Source: Nitrospira sp.
GTDB taxonomy: Bacteria; Nitrospirota; Nitrospiria; Nitrospirales; Nitrospiraceae
Assembly (NCBI GenBank): GCA_024760545.1
Contig: CP060501.1
Location: 1,463,501-1,527,500, forward strand
DNA length: 64,000 nt
Direction of reading: 5' to 3'
Part shown: positions 8,801 to 17,155 of the stretch, in pieces
Layout of the letters: every line of letters begins with the position of its first letter
How positions within the stretch are numbered: position 1 is the stretch's first letter
Made by a program: the position numbers and the translations under genes
The notes under the pieces: model-generated
The model's database searches: none
Told to the model about the DNA's origin: nothing
The model's input: the letters and a program-made list of their open reading frames with translations, nothing else

Positions 8801-8829
8801 TGACAGTACTCCTTTCTGACATGGGTCTG

Positions 8830-8959
8830 ATTATCAATAAAAAGCCGCTCATAGCCCTTGGGCAGTGGAGTTTGAAGAGGACAGGAGCCGTTCGCAGGAA
8901 CGGATGTATTCCGGGAGTTTTTTGTTCAAGTTTGAGGAAGGAAGGGAAGACACTGCCAT
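8830..8959 (-). pseudogene. Frameshifted copy of the 5.1-kb small gene
   Basis: From the ATG at 8959 the frame reads MAVSSLPSS then KLPEYIRSCERLLSSS, matching KEIHGLICSCESLLSSS of the gene at 5104-5292, and then hits TGA. Similarity resumes in the neighbouring frame (PLPKGYERLFIDNQ against PLSPQERKVVQYYSEQ), so a one-base indel probably broke it. The leader upstream is also conserved between the copies. Confidence 0.35.
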
Positions 8960-9145
8960 GGACACCCGCGTTCTCACAAGGTGTTGCCGGTGGGCCTTCC
9001 ATGACCCGACGGCAGGTTGTGGTTATGATGCAGACTTGTACGGCTACACTCCATTACAAAACTGTCCATACTCCAGATCCCTAGGCCGGACATGTTCCTC
9101 GTGCGCTGTGATGATTCTCTGTCGGAGAACGTCATGAAAACATAC

Positions 9146-9625
9146 TCATTTGGCTAGCTTCCGCCATGCCCACGGCGACACAGGGGACGGATCAATCCAC
9201 AAGCCTCTGCTGGCGTCTCGGGCTTCGGCTTCCAGTGCTTCTAGTATGGCGCTCTCCGGCGCATGCGGTCGATCCCACCAGCACCAGCCTTCTTTGACGA
9301 GTACATGGTTGAGATTGGTCCCATCGGCGAGCACGACATCGGCAAGGATGCGCCCATATCGATCTTTGCCATGAATTTGAAGGGTGACGTTCAGCGCGTA
9401 GCTCATGATAGATATCACTTCTTTCGCGCTGCTGCCGTAAGGCTGGCCCTCTGCCGGGCAGTCGATACCATACAATCGGACCGGCTGGGATTTTCCATTA
9501 TGTAAGATCTCGATGACGTCCCCGTTCACGACTCTCACCACTTCGCCGGTGAAGGGGTATGCCTTGGCGTCGCTGAAGAGAAGAAGCAATGTTACGATCA
9601 GGAATCGTAGAGTGAGAGCTGCCAT
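9146..9625 (-). CDS. Secreted thermonuclease (SNase family)
   Basis: A 159-residue protein with a signal peptide (LRFLIVTLLLLFSDAKAY) and one staphylococcal-nuclease domain. The hallmark elements are present in order: GEVVRVVNGDVIEIL, PVRLYGIDCPAEGQPYG, a DRYGR active-site segment, LNHVLVKEGWCWW and a final EARDASRGLWIDP. The Arg of VRL, the Glu in CPAEGQ and the Arg of DRYGR correspond to conserved positions. It should hydrolyse DNA or RNA outside the cytoplasm with Ca2+. Related copies lie at 10932-11109 (truncated) and 11555-12025. The usual GD-T-I is GDVIEI here, a mild deviation. Confidence 0.9.
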   Translation of the reverse strand: MAALTLRFLIVTLLLLFSDAKAYPFTGEVVRVVNGDVIEILHNGKSQPVRLYGIDCPAEGQPYGSSAKEVISIMSYALNVTLQIHGKDRYGRILADVVLADGTNLNHVLVKEGWCWWDRPHAPESAILEALEAEARDASRGLWIDPSPVSPWAWRKLAK

Positions 9626-9851
9626 ATGGGCGCCTGATAGGGAGTTACCTTAGACCGGCACGATAGCATTGCCCACACACAAGAAATGATCAAAAGTGCA
9701 CGCTATGTAACTTCAATCTAATCCATGAGCTATGGTCTCTATATGAGATGACATCGGCAGGCTTGGGGATAGCAGCACCCCTTAGGGGCTTGGGACTCTT
9801 TTAGGGAATCCAGCACAAGGACAAAAAGCGGTTCGGGGACAGGACTACACA

Positions 9852-10340
9852 CTACAACGCAGAGTCGACGCGAAAGACAGGGTAGTCACCGGCAATCGCT
9901 TCGAACTCAGACACTGGGTCGTGGTGCGAGACCGGAAGGTGCTGACGACCACTGCTGGCAACCTGGCACCATGCCTTGAGGATGGGTGCTCGCTCGTGAG
10001 GCGGAATCTCAGTAAGCATAACAGGATACGATTGCCCACGCTTCAAAAACGCCATCCCACCCGCCGCCCGTAGGTTCTGTACCCATTCGGAACCCTCTCC
10101 TAGCATTGAGACAAGATAGCGATGCCCTTCGTAGTCGGCAGCGACGAGGACGACTGAGCGCAGTTGAGCACTACTCCGGTCCTTCACTTGTAAGGTAACC
10201 AGGATCGGAGGGGTAAGACCAAGGCCCGATAGCCAAGCCCAGATGCTGTTATGGAATCTGCCAAACCAAGTCGGGCGCCACCCTCGATAAAACCAGCGAA
10301 GGTAACCGCGACGTTCAGCTGGGTCTTCGTGTGACGGCAT
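9852..10340 (-). CDS. F420/Ddn-like nitroreductase-family protein
   Basis: A 162-residue protein of the deazaflavin-dependent nitroreductase (Ddn, formerly DUF385) type. It has the family order: an aromatic-rich N-terminus (RWFYRGWRPTWFGRFHNSIW), a hydrophobic LTPPILVTLQV segment, RSVVLVAADYEGHRYLVSML then EGSEWVQNLRAAGGMAFLKRG, where the G-E-x-x-W-V-x-N-L-R-A motif is the best family marker. Members bind F420 or another flavin cofactor and reduce quinones or nitro compounds; which cofactor applies here is not visible. The start has only a weak ribosome-binding site. Confidence 0.8.
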   Translation of the reverse strand: MPSHEDPAERRGYLRWFYRGWRPTWFGRFHNSIWAWLSGLGLTPPILVTLQVKDRSSAQLRSVVLVAADYEGHRYLVSMLGEGSEWVQNLRAAGGMAFLKRGQSYPVMLTEIPPHERAPILKAWCQVASSGRQHLPVSHHDPVSEFEAIAGDYPVFRVDSAL

Positions 10341-10719
10341 CTGTACGCAAGGATTTAAGAAGATCGTCAGGACGCCATACTAGCTTGTTCAGGCAGATAC
10401 GCATAAGCGCCAGACTGGCCGCTTCTATCCATGACAGAACACCACATCCTCCGTGTGTCCCGCAAGCCGGTGAGCGATAGGTCCCAAATTGTGTCGTGGG
10501 CAAGGTCTTTACCGGTATGAGCCAAGGAGAAACGGCATGACAGTCATGCCTCTTCTCTACTGCACCTCTCCACTCGCGTGGTGGGACAAACTTCAACGAA
10601 TCACTTCATCATGAGTGTGTCGGTCGCTCAAGAGCCTTCAATGCTAGGGAGTTTCCCAGTCCGGTTTCCGTTGAAGTGTTGACAGGAAAGAAATCGGACA
10701 GGGAGTAGCAGGCACCACC
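10341..10719. other. Gap without a recognisable gene
   Basis: Frames present here lack start signals and have unlikely composition. A TTGACA at about 10679-10684 may be the -35 of a promoter for the plus-strand gene fragment that follows, but no matching -10 stands out. Confidence 0.3.
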
Positions 10720-10932
10720 ATGGACCGCATTGTCTTTGAAAATTTTATCCGGGCCAGTCTGGAAGTGACCGACGCCTTTGAGAATGACTGCCTTCTCACT
10801 GATATGGATCAGCTTCGATTGGATAACTACTTGGCGATCATGCAGATGTCATACATTGAATGGAAGCGAAGGAATCTATTCCGGAACGATCTATCCGGGA
10901 ACGCTTCCGACCATGCGGTTCCCGTGCCAGTG
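10720..10932 (+). pseudogene. 5' fragment of an unidentified small gene
   Basis: The frame starts MDRIVFENFIRASLEVTDAF and continues with well-formed helices (MDQLRLDNYLAIMQMSYIEW) for about 55 residues. Then it runs antisense into the truncated thermonuclease gene, where the composition changes abruptly. The natural gene appears to have been cut near 10900-10935 by the same rearrangement that removed the 3' end of the opposing gene. Family unknown. Confidence 0.45.
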
Positions 10933-11109
10933 AAGGCGAACGCGCGCCGAGCGGTTGTTGCGCAGCACGTCAATGGTGTCCCCGTCAATTATCCCAACGA
11001 CTCTTTCGGTGTAGTCGGCAGCTAGACAAGGCTGCGCGATGAGGCAGCTGGTTCCTAGAAATGCCAGTGTATCAAAAAGTACGAGTAGAATGCGGCTGCG
11101 AGTTCTCAC
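10932..11109 (-). pseudogene. Truncated thermonuclease gene
   Basis: It encodes a signal peptide (RILLVLFDTLAFLGTSCLIA) and the start of an SNase domain, ERVVGIIDGDTIDVLRNNRS then VRLH, after which every thermonuclease has GIDCPE. Here the frame instead continues with WHGNRMVGSVPG into unrelated DNA, so the catalytic core and C-terminus are missing. The breakpoint is placed at about 10932-10936, facing the broken plus-strand gene. This is the third SNase copy in 3 kb. It sits four bases downstream of the HhH gene, in the same direction. Confidence 0.8.
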
Positions 11110-11112
11110 GGA

Positions 11113-11424
11113 TCATTTCTGCTTTGCCACAATCTTGTACTTGATCTGCTCGTAGGTCGCTCGTGGCAGAATCTGTTTCTGCACCAGCTCATCTTTTCTG
11201 GTGTAAGGCCTGCCTTTGATGATCTTCTCGGAATAGGCTTCACCGATGCCTGGGAGCGTCTTGAGTTGTTCGGCGGTGGCCGTATTGATATCGAGGAGGT
11301 CCGCTTGCTCGACAGCTTGGACCAGTGAGGAGTCGGTCACGGTAACGAGGGATAACGGGAGCGCCAGCAGGAGCACGCTTCCCAGTCCTACGCGGAGTGT
11401 CCACCTCATGATCGTTGGCAACAT
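11113..11424 (-). CDS. ComEA-like helix-hairpin-helix protein
   Basis: A 103-residue protein with a strong ribosome-binding site (AAGGAGG, six bases before ATG), an N-terminal membrane helix or signal peptide ([18 protein letters not shown]) and one helix-hairpin-helix unit: [20 protein letters not shown] followed by [26 protein letters not shown] is the DNA-backbone-binding hairpin. Such proteins bind DNA outside the inner membrane and ComEA relatives take part in DNA uptake. Placement between secreted nucleases suggests a role with extracellular DNA, but no other competence gene is in the window. Confidence 0.85.
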   Translation of the reverse strand: MLPTIMRWTLRVGLGSVLLLALPLSLVTVTDSSLVQAVEQADLLDINTATAEQLKTLPGIGEAYSEKIIKGRPYTRKDELVQKQILPRATYEQIKYKIVAKQK

Positions 11425-11554
11425 AATCAGCCTCCTTGTTAGTGCGTCGTGCTCCTTGTGATTCGTTGCTCCATCTCAATAATCCCGGCCAAGCGTTCGA
11501 GCAGGTTAAGCGACTGGTGAGCGGTACCCAGGAGTCGGGTGGTACTAGTGATAC

Positions 11555-12025
11555 TCACTTGCCCCGCTTCCGCCACTCCCATGGCGGCATCGGGTTAGGA
11601 TCGATCCATAATCCTTTTCTAGCCTCCCGTGCTTCATTCTCCAACCCTTCAAGGACCGTATCGCGTGGCGCATCCTTCCTATACCACCAGCACCAACCCT
11701 CTCTGACCAACACATGATTAACGTTCGTGCCATCAGAGAGCAGCACCTCTGCGACGGTCCGCCCATATTTATCTTTACCGTGGCTTTCAATGGTCACGTC
11801 CATGGAAAAAATGAGGTCTGAGGTGGCTTGCTTCGCATTGTCGCTGAACGGCTGACCGTTCTCGGGACAATCAATCCCATGCAGACGGATACGTTCAGGC
11901 TTCCCGTTACGGAGCACTTCAAACCTGCCGCCATCCTGGACTGAAATTACTTGGCCGGTGAAGGGGAAGGCGTCTATGGCCTGGGAGCAGAAGAACAGAG
12001 AGAGGAAGAGGGCTAGCAGTCTCAT
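11555..12025 (-). CDS. Secreted thermonuclease (SNase family)
   Basis: The ATG at 12025 (MRLLALFLSLFFCSQA) begins a clear signal peptide and has AGGA eight bases upstream; an earlier in-frame start would add 17 Arg-rich residues and is less likely. The 156-residue protein has FTGQVISVQDGGRFEVL, IRLHGIDCPENGQPFS, KDKYGR, VNHVLVREGWCWWYR and EAREARKGLWIDPNP. It is about 60% like the copy at 9146-9625. The usual GDT is GGR in this copy, but the Arg of IRL, Glu of PENGQ and Arg of KYGR positions are kept, so activity is plausible. Confidence 0.9.
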   Translation of the reverse strand: MRLLALFLSLFFCSQAIDAFPFTGQVISVQDGGRFEVLRNGKPERIRLHGIDCPENGQPFSDNAKQATSDLIFSMDVTIESHGKDKYGRTVAEVLLSDGTNVNHVLVREGWCWWYRKDAPRDTVLEGLENEAREARKGLWIDPNPMPPWEWRKRGK

Positions 12026-12119
12026 CAGACTTGTCCTAGTGCATCGTCTCCTTCGCAGCTCGCTATTCCACCTCAATGATCGCGCCTAGCGATCACGAGT
12101 ACCAACCAATGCCTGATAT

Positions 12120-13556
12120 CTATCTGGTAAAAATCTGATCCAGTAAAAGTAGTCGTTGGTCGAGTTGTTTGCCAAGTTGTTCAAGCTCGCGAGTGGAATG
12201 CGAGTATAGATCTGGAAAATCTCCCTTGTCGGAAAGGCTCGCCATTTGTGCGGGTGTCAGTGTTTGGCGCTTAAGGTAAGCATCAAAGATATGTGTAATT
12301 TCCTTCAGATCAGCAATCACCAGACGGTAATGTTCTTCGACCTCGGGATACGCTTTGACGATTTCATCATTGCTCGTCACCTGATAGGCTTGAAACATCG
12401 CGAGCTGCAGCTGTTTCCTGGCGTCTTGGAGTTTCTGTACGTCGTTACGAGCATCGACCTCATAAAATACTTCGATTGCCTGAGTGCATGTCTGCATGAT
12501 TCTGGCGTTGTCTAATCGGGCAGCCAGTTTTGTTGAGGGATACAGTTTATAGGCTGCACTTAACTCTCCTACCCTCCCATCGTTCGTATGGCGGATGTCA
12601 CTAATAACTCCTCGCTCTAGATAACCAACAGACTTGGGCACATCGATAACTTGCAGTGACGGTTCTGGAGGATTGAGCTGCAAGTCGCGAAAGAATCGTT
12701 CCAACTCCATATGCATTTGGATAATTTTGTGGCTCAGTTCCGTGGTTTGCCTTGAGGATTCCTTAAAGCTGTTCGTGAGAAGCTGTGCAATGTCTTTGGC
12801 TCGAGGATCTTTCTCGCCCATGAGAATTGGCATGATTTCCACCAGACGTTGATTGAGGCCATCAGTCCTGGAACGAATTCCTTTTGAGCAGGCCCTCCAA
12901 CTATCGGCGTACTGATGATGTCGAGCGATGAGTCGATCAATCTGAACCAGAGCGTCACGATAGTTGAGAGTCAAATAGTCGGCAGGAACGGTATACGGGT
13001 TCTCGAAACATGCTTGCCAGAATCCCTCAGTACTACGCTTTGCCTCCAACAAATCACTTATTGCCTTCACTGGGTCGAGAGATGGAGAGACTGCTCCATT
13101 GGGAACCACCATCTTGAAATGAAATGTTTTGACGGGTTCGTTATTGAATAGGACCGTCATGGAGTACGATCCTGGTGGATCTCCAGGTGCAACGGTCCAA
13201 AGATTCCATATGTTTCCTTGTTTCGTAGGTGTTCGAGCTTTCGTCAGGGTAATAGTTCGTCCATCCTTCGATAACTTGGCTTCTTTGGGAAGCGCTCTGG
13301 GTCGATCAGGAAGCGTGATTATTTCGGTTACGAGAACTTGATCATTTGATGACGCTTTCGCAATGTACCCGTAACTGGTAAGTTCTGGAATCAGAGGAAC
13401 TTCTAACGCGCCTTGTTGCCACTGCCATTTGTCCGACACCATAGCTCGAGTACCGACGACAAAATTGATATCCCCGTCAAATGCCCATGATTGTGTTGTT
13501 AGCGCTAGTCCTGTCCAGACAACGAATCTGAGGAGGAGCCAACGAACGTGTCGCAT
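12120..13556 (-). CDS. Large exported protein of unknown function
   Basis: A 478-residue protein with a signal peptide (WLLLRFVVWTGLALTTQSWA, cleavage about 26) and GGGAG upstream of ATG. Residues about 30-150 form a beta-rich domain (TITLTKARTPTKQGNIWNLW, GSYSMTVLFNNEPVKTFHFK) of the kind that binds or presents something in the periplasm. The remainder, about 170-478, is almost entirely helical with long amphipathic stretches and frequent Leu/Gln, resembling a coiled-coil scaffold. No catalytic motif and no known family could be recognised. It is transcribed toward the nuclease/ComEA-like genes. Confidence 0.7.
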   Translation of the reverse strand: MRHVRWLLLRFVVWTGLALTTQSWAFDGDINFVVGTRAMVSDKWQWQQGALEVPLIPELTSYGYIAKASSNDQVLVTEIITLPDRPRALPKEAKLSKDGRTITLTKARTPTKQGNIWNLWTVAPGDPPGSYSMTVLFNNEPVKTFHFKMVVPNGAVSPSLDPVKAISDLLEAKRSTEGFWQACFENPYTVPADYLTLNYRDALVQIDRLIARHHQYADSWRACSKGIRSRTDGLNQRLVEIMPILMGEKDPRAKDIAQLLTNSFKESSRQTTELSHKIIQMHMELERFFRDLQLNPPEPSLQVIDVPKSVGYLERGVISDIRHTNDGRVGELSAAYKLYPSTKLAARLDNARIMQTCTQAIEVFYEVDARNDVQKLQDARKQLQLAMFQAYQVTSNDEIVKAYPEVEEHYRLVIADLKEITHIFDAYLKRQTLTPAQMASLSDKGDFPDLYSHSTRELEQLGKQLDQRLLLLDQIFTR

Positions 13557-14237
13557 ATCCTATCTCCCGATCAGAACCTTCACACAGAGAATAACCATCA
13601 CGCTCCTGAAATTAATCCAAAAAGCTTCAGATCACATACCGGAGTGCCTATTGCAGGTAAACAAATTTGGCACTCGGGAATGTCGTAAAGAATCAGCCGG
13701 CAGGCCATGAACGGCACCTCAACTGGGGGGCGTATTGTAGGAGGGAAGGCCCTTACGGTGCAAGGAAGCCCTCCGAGTGACGACCTTGAATGATTCACGG
13801 CTCTTGACCCTGGGTACAAATACTGTAACCACGGGTCACATGGACTCATGGGAACACAAGGATATCCAATTCCACGAGCGGCCCGCTGTCGGCTATCAGG
13901 TTTTAACTGGAAGATGCGATCGGATGAAAAGCGAGTGCTCTAGTAGCGCCGCCTGCAGTGGAGGGGGAACGAGTATCAAGCCCTTCGTCTCTTAAGCACC
14001 CATCACATCGAAGCACCTTCCGAACCTGGGAAGAAATCAGCGCCTAGACGCACCCCGTCCGGAGTTCCCACCCAAAGAGGCATAGACCACACAAGCCGGT
14101 TTGCGTAAAGGTCAGCATCACAAGCAGGCGCAGCCAAGGGCATGACGATCGTTCAAGATCCGGTCGCACCGGGCGTTCTGGTAAGTCTCAGTGAGTTTCC
14201 GAATCGCCAGCGTATAGCACCATCACCATAACCGCCT
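13557..14237. other. Gap without a recognisable gene
   Basis: About 680 bases with no frame showing a good start and protein-like composition. A plus-strand frame over 13777-13995 is open for 72 codons but has an improbable Cys/Ser/Gly-rich end and no ribosome-binding site. The promoter of the minus-strand gene at 12120-13556 should lie at the left end. Confidence 0.35.
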
Positions 14238-14394
14238 TCCCTCTCCCATTCATATCGTATCCGATACAGTTGGAATCCATTCCGATACGAACGCAAGATG
14301 TCTGAACTTCGAATCAAAACTTGAAAGGGACATGAATACGGTACTTTGTGCGCGTCATTACACGTGGCCTAAGAAATGCTCTAGAACGTCGCAT
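14238..14394 (+). repeat. Direct repeat of a regulatory-type segment, copy 1
   Basis: About 157 bases are roughly 80% identical to 21993-22152. Conserved blocks include a GGAATCCATTCC dyad followed by GATACGAA, TCTGAACTTCG, GTACTTTGTGCGCGTCAT and CGTGGCCYAAGAAATGCT. Each copy ends 60-80 bases before a strong ribosome-binding site and a small membrane-protein ORF (14454 and 22230), so the repeat probably carries their promoter and control sites. Confidence 0.6.
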
Positions 14395-14453
14395 GATCAG
14401 AGGTTGAAGAAGCCACGATGCAAAAGTCAGAAGAGAAACGAAAGGAGGCGATC

Positions 14454-14627
14454 ATGAGGCTACGCTGGTCCAATGTTCTCGGCTTTGTGATGTTGGCTCC
14501 CGCCCTCTTGGTGGATAAAGCTGTTTTCCTGTACGTGCGGCACAACTCAATGACGATCGCGATCGCATACGTGGTGGTGGGCCTTTGCCTCTCATCCTGG
14601 AGAGGTGCAGTTCGCCAACAAGCCTAA
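14454..14627 (+). CDS. 57-residue small membrane protein
   Basis: AAAGGAGG lies five bases before the ATG at 14454 (MRLRWSNVLGFVML), an excellent start that argues against the longer frame from 14418. The protein has two hydrophobic segments (VLGFVMLAPALLV and MTIAIAYVVVGLCLSSW) separated by a short charged loop, then RGAVRQQA. A fragment of the same C-terminus recurs at 22568-22645. It lies behind the repeated regulatory segment. Function unknown; probably an inner-membrane micro-protein. Confidence 0.6.
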   Translation: MRLRWSNVLGFVMLAPALLVDKAVFLYVRHNSMTIAIAYVVVGLCLSSWRGAVRQQA

Positions 14628-14654
14628 TCCCTGACACCTGCCTCACCGATTCCC

Positions 14655-14756
14655 ACGAAGGGGACACATCCCCTTCGAATCCCCTCAGGTCGCCCGTTCA
14701 ATTTTCTTTTCAGGAACTGGCGACTGGATTCGAACCAGCGACCTGCGGTTCACGAA
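14655..14756. repeat. Hairpin and tRNA-Thr 3'-half scar
   Basis: A perfect inverted repeat CGAAGGGG-ACACAT-CCCCTTCG (14656-14677) is repeated almost exactly near 17550-17574. It is followed on the plus strand by CAGGTCGCCCGTTCAAT, a piece of the tRNA-Thr T-arm. Then 14713-14756, on the minus strand, holds a 3' half of a tRNA-Thr-like gene, with loop TTCGTGA, T-arm TTCGAATC and acceptor GCCAGTTCC. This looks like the edge of an integrated element. Confidence 0.5.
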
Positions 14757-14901
14757 TTTCCCCTACTACTCCTTCAGACAACGTAACCCCACAGGAAACA
14801 ACAAGTCAGCCCTCCCCTACCGTGGGCCAAGATGGGCCTCGTTTGTCCTGTCCTGGTAGCAGCGTGGTAGCAAATCCTGATGATATTAAGGAATAAAACT
14901 C

Positions 14902-15394
14902 CTATGAAGGTGGGTACGTCTTGTTAACCGACCAAGAGTGTCGTGTAAGCAGCTTTGCGGCGAGGAAGGATGAAGCGAATGTGGTCAAGCCGAGGAAGAG
15001 AAGGCGTAAGTCCTGCTCTAATCCAAGCCGACCTAGATAAGCAGCAAGATACATGAGGGCAACAAAAACCAAGAGAAATGCGCCGCTAAATGAGAGGGGC
15101 TTCCACCATGGCAGGGGCAGCCTCATGCGCTTGGTGCCAAGAGAGAAACCAATAGCGACAAGAATTGCAGCAACCATGATGATCCAGAGGCCGAGCTGAA
15201 TTGACGGCCCACGACCCCATATAGGTTCGTATTGGTCGAACCCATAGACCGCGACTGCATTTGCACCGGCAGCCCAGGTTACGAAAACCGAGCGTGAAAA
15301 TGGTGGTCGGCTTGAAAGGGCTCATACGCTGGTGGCTGACAATGTTTAGTTGATCCGCATAGGAGCCGTCATCAGTGGCTATGTGACATCTCAA
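14902..15394 (-). pseudogene. Membrane protein gene, probably frameshifted
   Basis: From the ATG at 15177, 91 residues with two clear membrane helices (VAAILVAIGFSLG and PLSFSGAFLLVFVALMYLAA) plus a third weaker one are encoded. The frame stays open upstream to about 15335 (FVTWAAGANAVAVYGFDQYE and beyond) without an ATG, while the neighbouring frame supplies MSPFKPTTIFTLG just before it. A one-base indel near 15290 joining the two would restore a protein of about 140 residues. Either a pseudogene or a shorter gene starting at 15177. It follows 15391-15693, overlapping its stop. Confidence 0.4.
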
Positions 15395-15693
15395 ATGTCT
15401 TGCTCAGTCAAATCAGAGAGTGAGCCGTCCGGAGACGACACAAAGCCATTAGCAGACATCCAACCACTGCCTAGAAAGAAATGGCGATAACCTTGGATTG
15501 CTATACGAATGCGACCGTCTGGAAAGGTTTCTTTCATTATCGTGAACTTGTAGGAGGACAATTCTGATGGGACTTCAACAAGGAAGGCTGGCATTGCGGG
15601 CCAATTCGGCCATGTTTCGAGTTCAGTTCGAGGCAAAGCCGCGATTCTATTTTTAATATCCTGAAGGAAAGATGTGGCTTTGTGGTGATCCAT
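15391..15693 (-). CDS. Hypothetical soluble protein
   Basis: A 100-residue protein, MDHHKATSFLQDIKNRIAAL at the start, with a helical N-terminus and a strand-rich middle (SSYKFTIMKETFPDGRIRIA, IQGYRHFFLGSGWM). The W-P-rich segment ETWPNWPAMPAF is distinctive. No signal peptide or membrane helix. Its stop overlaps a TTG in the frame leading to the frameshifted membrane gene downstream, so the two may once have been coupled. Family not recognised. Confidence 0.5.
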   Translation of the reverse strand: MDHHKATSFLQDIKNRIAALPRTELETWPNWPAMPAFLVEVPSELSSYKFTIMKETFPDGRIRIAIQGYRHFFLGSGWMSANGFVSSPDGSLSDLTEQDI

Positions 15694-15703
15694 TTATTGG
15701 GCC

Positions 15704-16051
15704 ATGACAATCCTATCAGCTCCGACGATCCTCGCATTCTCGGTAACGATTCCCCGAGTTCCACCAAAGAGCCAAATCCACTTTCAGATAACGACTCACA
15801 ATATCGGTAACCAGCGGGCTGCCAAACAGCTGACCCATATTCGTGGTGTACAAAATGCAATACTTAAGGAGTTTACGAAGGATCTTGGAGAACGATTTTC
15901 CGATCCAGGTTCAAGCACCTATGCCATATTTCCTGCTGATGTCAATACGTGTGTTATAGGAACAATACGCATAATGGAACTACGAACGAAGGGCAGCGTG
16001 GAGATTTCACCTCCTGTTCCAGAGCGGTATAACGATGAGGCATGTAATTGA
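15704..16051 (+). CDS. Doubtful hypothetical protein
   Basis: The plus-strand frame is open for 115 residues. The second half (HIRGVQNAILKEFTKDLGER, TCVIGTIRIMELRTKGSVEI) looks protein-like but the first half does not, and there is no clear ribosome-binding site. It could be the tail of a broken gene. Included only because nothing better explains this stretch. Confidence 0.2.
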   Translation: MTILSAPTILAFSVTIPRVPPKSQIHFQITTHNIGNQRAAKQLTHIRGVQNAILKEFTKDLGERFSDPGSSTYAIFPADVNTCVIGTIRIMELRTKGSVEISPPVPERYNDEACN

Positions 16052-16170
16052 TTGCGAGTTGGTTTAGCAGTCGCAGGACATTGAAACGATGTTAGGAATG
16101 ACGTAGTCTCTGAATCCCAAGCTGCGAGTTATACGCGCAGAATTGGGAGAACAAGCTGTTATGTGGATCG

Positions 16171-16188
16171 GCCTAAACACAGTTAGGC
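16171..16188 (+). repeat. Collapsed integron attC site at cassette start
   Basis: GCCTAA-ACACAG-TTAGGC is a perfect inverted repeat, and its right arm GTTAGGC (16182-16188) matches the R' core GTTRRRY of integron attC recombination sites. An intact attC would be 60-150 bases, so this is a shortened remnant at the junction where the next cassette begins. Confidence 0.45.
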
Positions 16189-16252
16189 GGTACACACCAC
16201 GCTCATCGGTGGCCGCAGGTCGTGTCGAACTATCACGAAGGAGGAGCAAGCC

Positions 16253-17149
16253 ATGACACAGCGTCTCTCTGGCAAGGTAGCCGTCGTCACAGGCGCCGCC
16301 TCGGGAATCGGCTTAGCAACCGTCGTCCGCTTTGTCGAAGAGGGCGCACGGGTCCTTGCCGCAGACAAGGATGGTTCGGCGCAAGTGATGCTTGAAGGAC
16401 GCTTTGGGGCCGCAGTTCGCTTCGTGCGATGCGATGTGACGCAGCTGGAGGAGTTGCGTTCCGCCATAGAGACTGCTGTGGCGCACTTCGGGGGGCTGGA
16501 TATTCTCTTTAACAACGCTGGTGCTGGGGGTGCTCCCGCCGGCGTTGAAGGTTTTGATGCCGCCGGCTGGGATGCTACCCATGCCCTACTTCTGCGCGCT
16601 GTGGCTGCCGGAACTGCATACGCGGTGCCGCACATGAAGCGTCGCGGCGGTGGAGCCATCATCAACACGTCGTCAGTGTCGGCGCTGCAAGCAGGCTACA
16701 TGCCGCTCGCCTACTCAGTGGCCAAGGCCGGCGTGCTCCACTACACGCGCGTGGCTGCGGCAGAACTAGCGCCGCAGCGCATCCGCATCAATGCGGTGGT
16801 GCCAGGCTTCATCGCCACGCGTATCTTCGGCGGAATGTTCGGCCTCGGCAGCGAAGAGGCGCAGGGCATGGCCGAGCAGATCGCCGAGCGCAGCGGCCGG
16901 GCCAACCCAGTCGGCCGCTCTGGCCGACCGGAGGACATTGCGCAGGCTGTAGCCTTCCTTGCCAGTGATGAGGCAGATTTCATCACTGGTACGGCCCTCA
17001 CCGTTGACGGTGGGTTGACGATCGGACCCCGACATAGTTGGGATATGGACCCCACGCTTGCCACGCCGATGACTGATGCGCTCGGAGTCAGCCGTGGGGA
17101 GCTGTTGGCAATGCGCGCAAACGCAATCGCGCAATCACAGAAGCGTTGA
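16253..17149 (+). CDS. SDR-family oxidoreductase in a gene cassette
   Basis: A classical short-chain dehydrogenase/reductase of 298 residues with GGAGG nine bases before ATG. The Rossmann motif VVTGAASGIGLA is at residues 11-22, NNAG at about 88, the catalytic Ser in TSSVSAL near 140, and YSVAK near 155. PGFIATRIFGGMFG and the closing FITGTALTVDGG are typical. An Asp (AADKD) after the second strand predicts NAD+ preference. The roughly 30-residue tail beyond the usual SDR end is unusual. It is richer in G+C than its neighbours and flanked by attC-type sequences, indicating arrival as an integron cassette. Substrate unknown. Confidence 0.92.
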   Translation: MTQRLSGKVAVVTGAASGIGLATVVRFVEEGARVLAADKDGSAQVMLEGRFGAAVRFVRCDVTQLEELRSAIETAVAHFGGLDILFNNAGAGGAPAGVEGFDAAGWDATHALLLRAVAAGTAYAVPHMKRRGGGAIINTSSVSALQAGYMPLAYSVAKAGVLHYTRVAAAELAPQRIRINAVVPGFIATRIFGGMFGLGSEEAQGMAEQIAERSGRANPVGRSGRPEDIAQAVAFLASDEADFITGTALTVDGGLTIGPRHSWDMDPTLATPMTDALGVSRGELLAMRANAIAQSQKR

Positions 17150-17155
17150 CGTGCC

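Noticed and set aside
14656-14677. GGGG hairpin considered as a terminator
   Set aside because: No U-run follows, and it is repeated with tRNA-Thr pieces at 17.55 kb, so it is more likely part of the integration scars.
15537-15860. 107-codon minus-strand frame
   Set aside because: It overlaps the better supported gene at 15391-15693 in another frame and has no start signal.
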